Shown here: positions 13,957 to 14,309 of the stretch, in pieces | How positions within the stretch are numbered: the stretch's first letter is position 1 | Layout: each line of letters begins with the position of its first letter | NCBI GenBank assembly: GCA_041301185.1 | Contig: JBFYSV010000052.1 | Span: 1-14,309, forward strand | DNA: 14,309 nucleotides | Origin: JAQBDA01 sp041301185 | GTDB taxonomy: Bacteria; Chloroflexota; Anaerolineae; Anaerolineales; UBA4823 | Reading direction: 5' to 3' | Notes under the pieces: model-generated | What the model saw: the letters and a program-made list of their open reading frames with translations, nothing else | Database searches by the model: none | What the model was told of the DNA's origin: nothing | Made by a program: the position numbers and the translations under genes

Positions 13957-14309
13957 TGGGGACCACACAGGGCATCCACGAAAGCAATCCGCCAGAGCTG
14001 GCTGGCAAATCATCTCCGGCAGGCGGGAGCCAGCCGGTGCTGCTGCGCATGTTCAGCCGGCGCTGGTTGCTGGCGACAATCCTGGTGGTGGTTGGAGTGG
14101 CGGTCAACATCCGCCTTGGAATCTGGCAGCTAGACCGGCTCGAACAACGGCGGGCGTTTAATTCCAGGGTGCTGGCTCAGATCGACCAGCCAGTCCTTGA
14201 TCTCAGTGGCGATGGACTGAATAAAGACCTGGCGAACATGGAATATCGCAAAGTTGTGGTGACCGGCGAGTATGACCTTGCCAACGAGGTCGCCCTGCGC
14301 AACCAGGCA
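13956..14309 (+). CDS. SURF1-family oxidase assembly protein, cut by the window end
   Basis: The first 118 codons are present and the frame is open at the last base. ATG 13956 shares its A with the preceding TAA (TAATG), so the genes are coupled. After a polar 30-residue start comes RRWLLATILVVVGVAVNIRL as first membrane helix, then GIWQLDRLEQRRAFN, the typical SURF1 block, and MEYRKVVVTGEYD with a following ALRNQ, also conserved. ATG 14049, just before the helix, is an alternative start. SURF1 helps heme a insertion into subunit I, which fits the operon. The second membrane helix and most of the outer domain lie beyond the window. Confidence 0.92.
   Translation, partial: MGTTQGIHESNPPELAGKSSPAGGSQPVLLRMFSRRWLLATILVVVGVAVNIRLGIWQLDRLEQRRAFNSRVLAQIDQPVLDLSGDGLNKDLANMEYRKVVVTGEYDLANEVALRNQA

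Overview
The window looks like a chromosomal segment of a Chloroflexota bacterium, probably of the Anaerolineae. This is an inference from the moderately high GC, the paired MoeA proteins (one with a C-terminal binding-protein domain), the GAF-type NarL-family sensor kinase and a caa3 oxidase of the A2 type with the YSHPAV motif. All convincing genes lie on the + strand and are tightly packed. No gap exceeds 300 bases. The longest, 8269-8439, holds a hairpin and a candidate promoter. I saw no tRNA, rRNA, CRISPR array, insertion sequence or attachment site.

Region 1 (about 105-5741) is a run of housekeeping and cofactor genes. They are a membrane-anchored rhodanese-like protein, a DinB-superfamily protein, a UbiA-family prenyltransferase, two consecutive MoeA-type molybdenum cofactor proteins and a Bcp peroxiredoxin. 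The rhodanese is the most striking gene of the window. Its frame stays open for 166 codons if two in-frame TGA codons (474-476 and 480-482) are read. They fall where related rhodaneses carry the active-site Cys and the Cys two residues later. A small G-containing-loop hairpin follows at a distance fitting a bacterial SECIS. The likely reading is a selenoprotein with a Sec-Thr-Sec (UTU) motif.

Region 2 (5744-8268) is a two-component system: a GAF-GAF histidine kinase with a cysteine cluster in its first GAF domain, and a NarL-type response regulator overlapping it by 4 bases. A hairpin with a GNRA-type loop then separates it from the next transcription unit.

Region 3 (about 8375-14309) is a cytochrome c oxidase operon with assembly factors. 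In order: subunit II with a fused cytochrome c domain, subunit I, a small subunit IV-like protein, subunit III, a Sco copper chaperone, a cupredoxin-like membrane protein, and SURF1 cut by the window end. It begins with a putative promoter whose spacer is filled by an 18-base palindrome. The first reading frame is unusual: a degenerate receiver domain runs without a stop into subunit II, yet a strong Shine-Dalgarno and ATG also lie at the junction. The redox sensor pair next door is a plausible regulator of the oxidase operon, but nothing in the sequence proves it.
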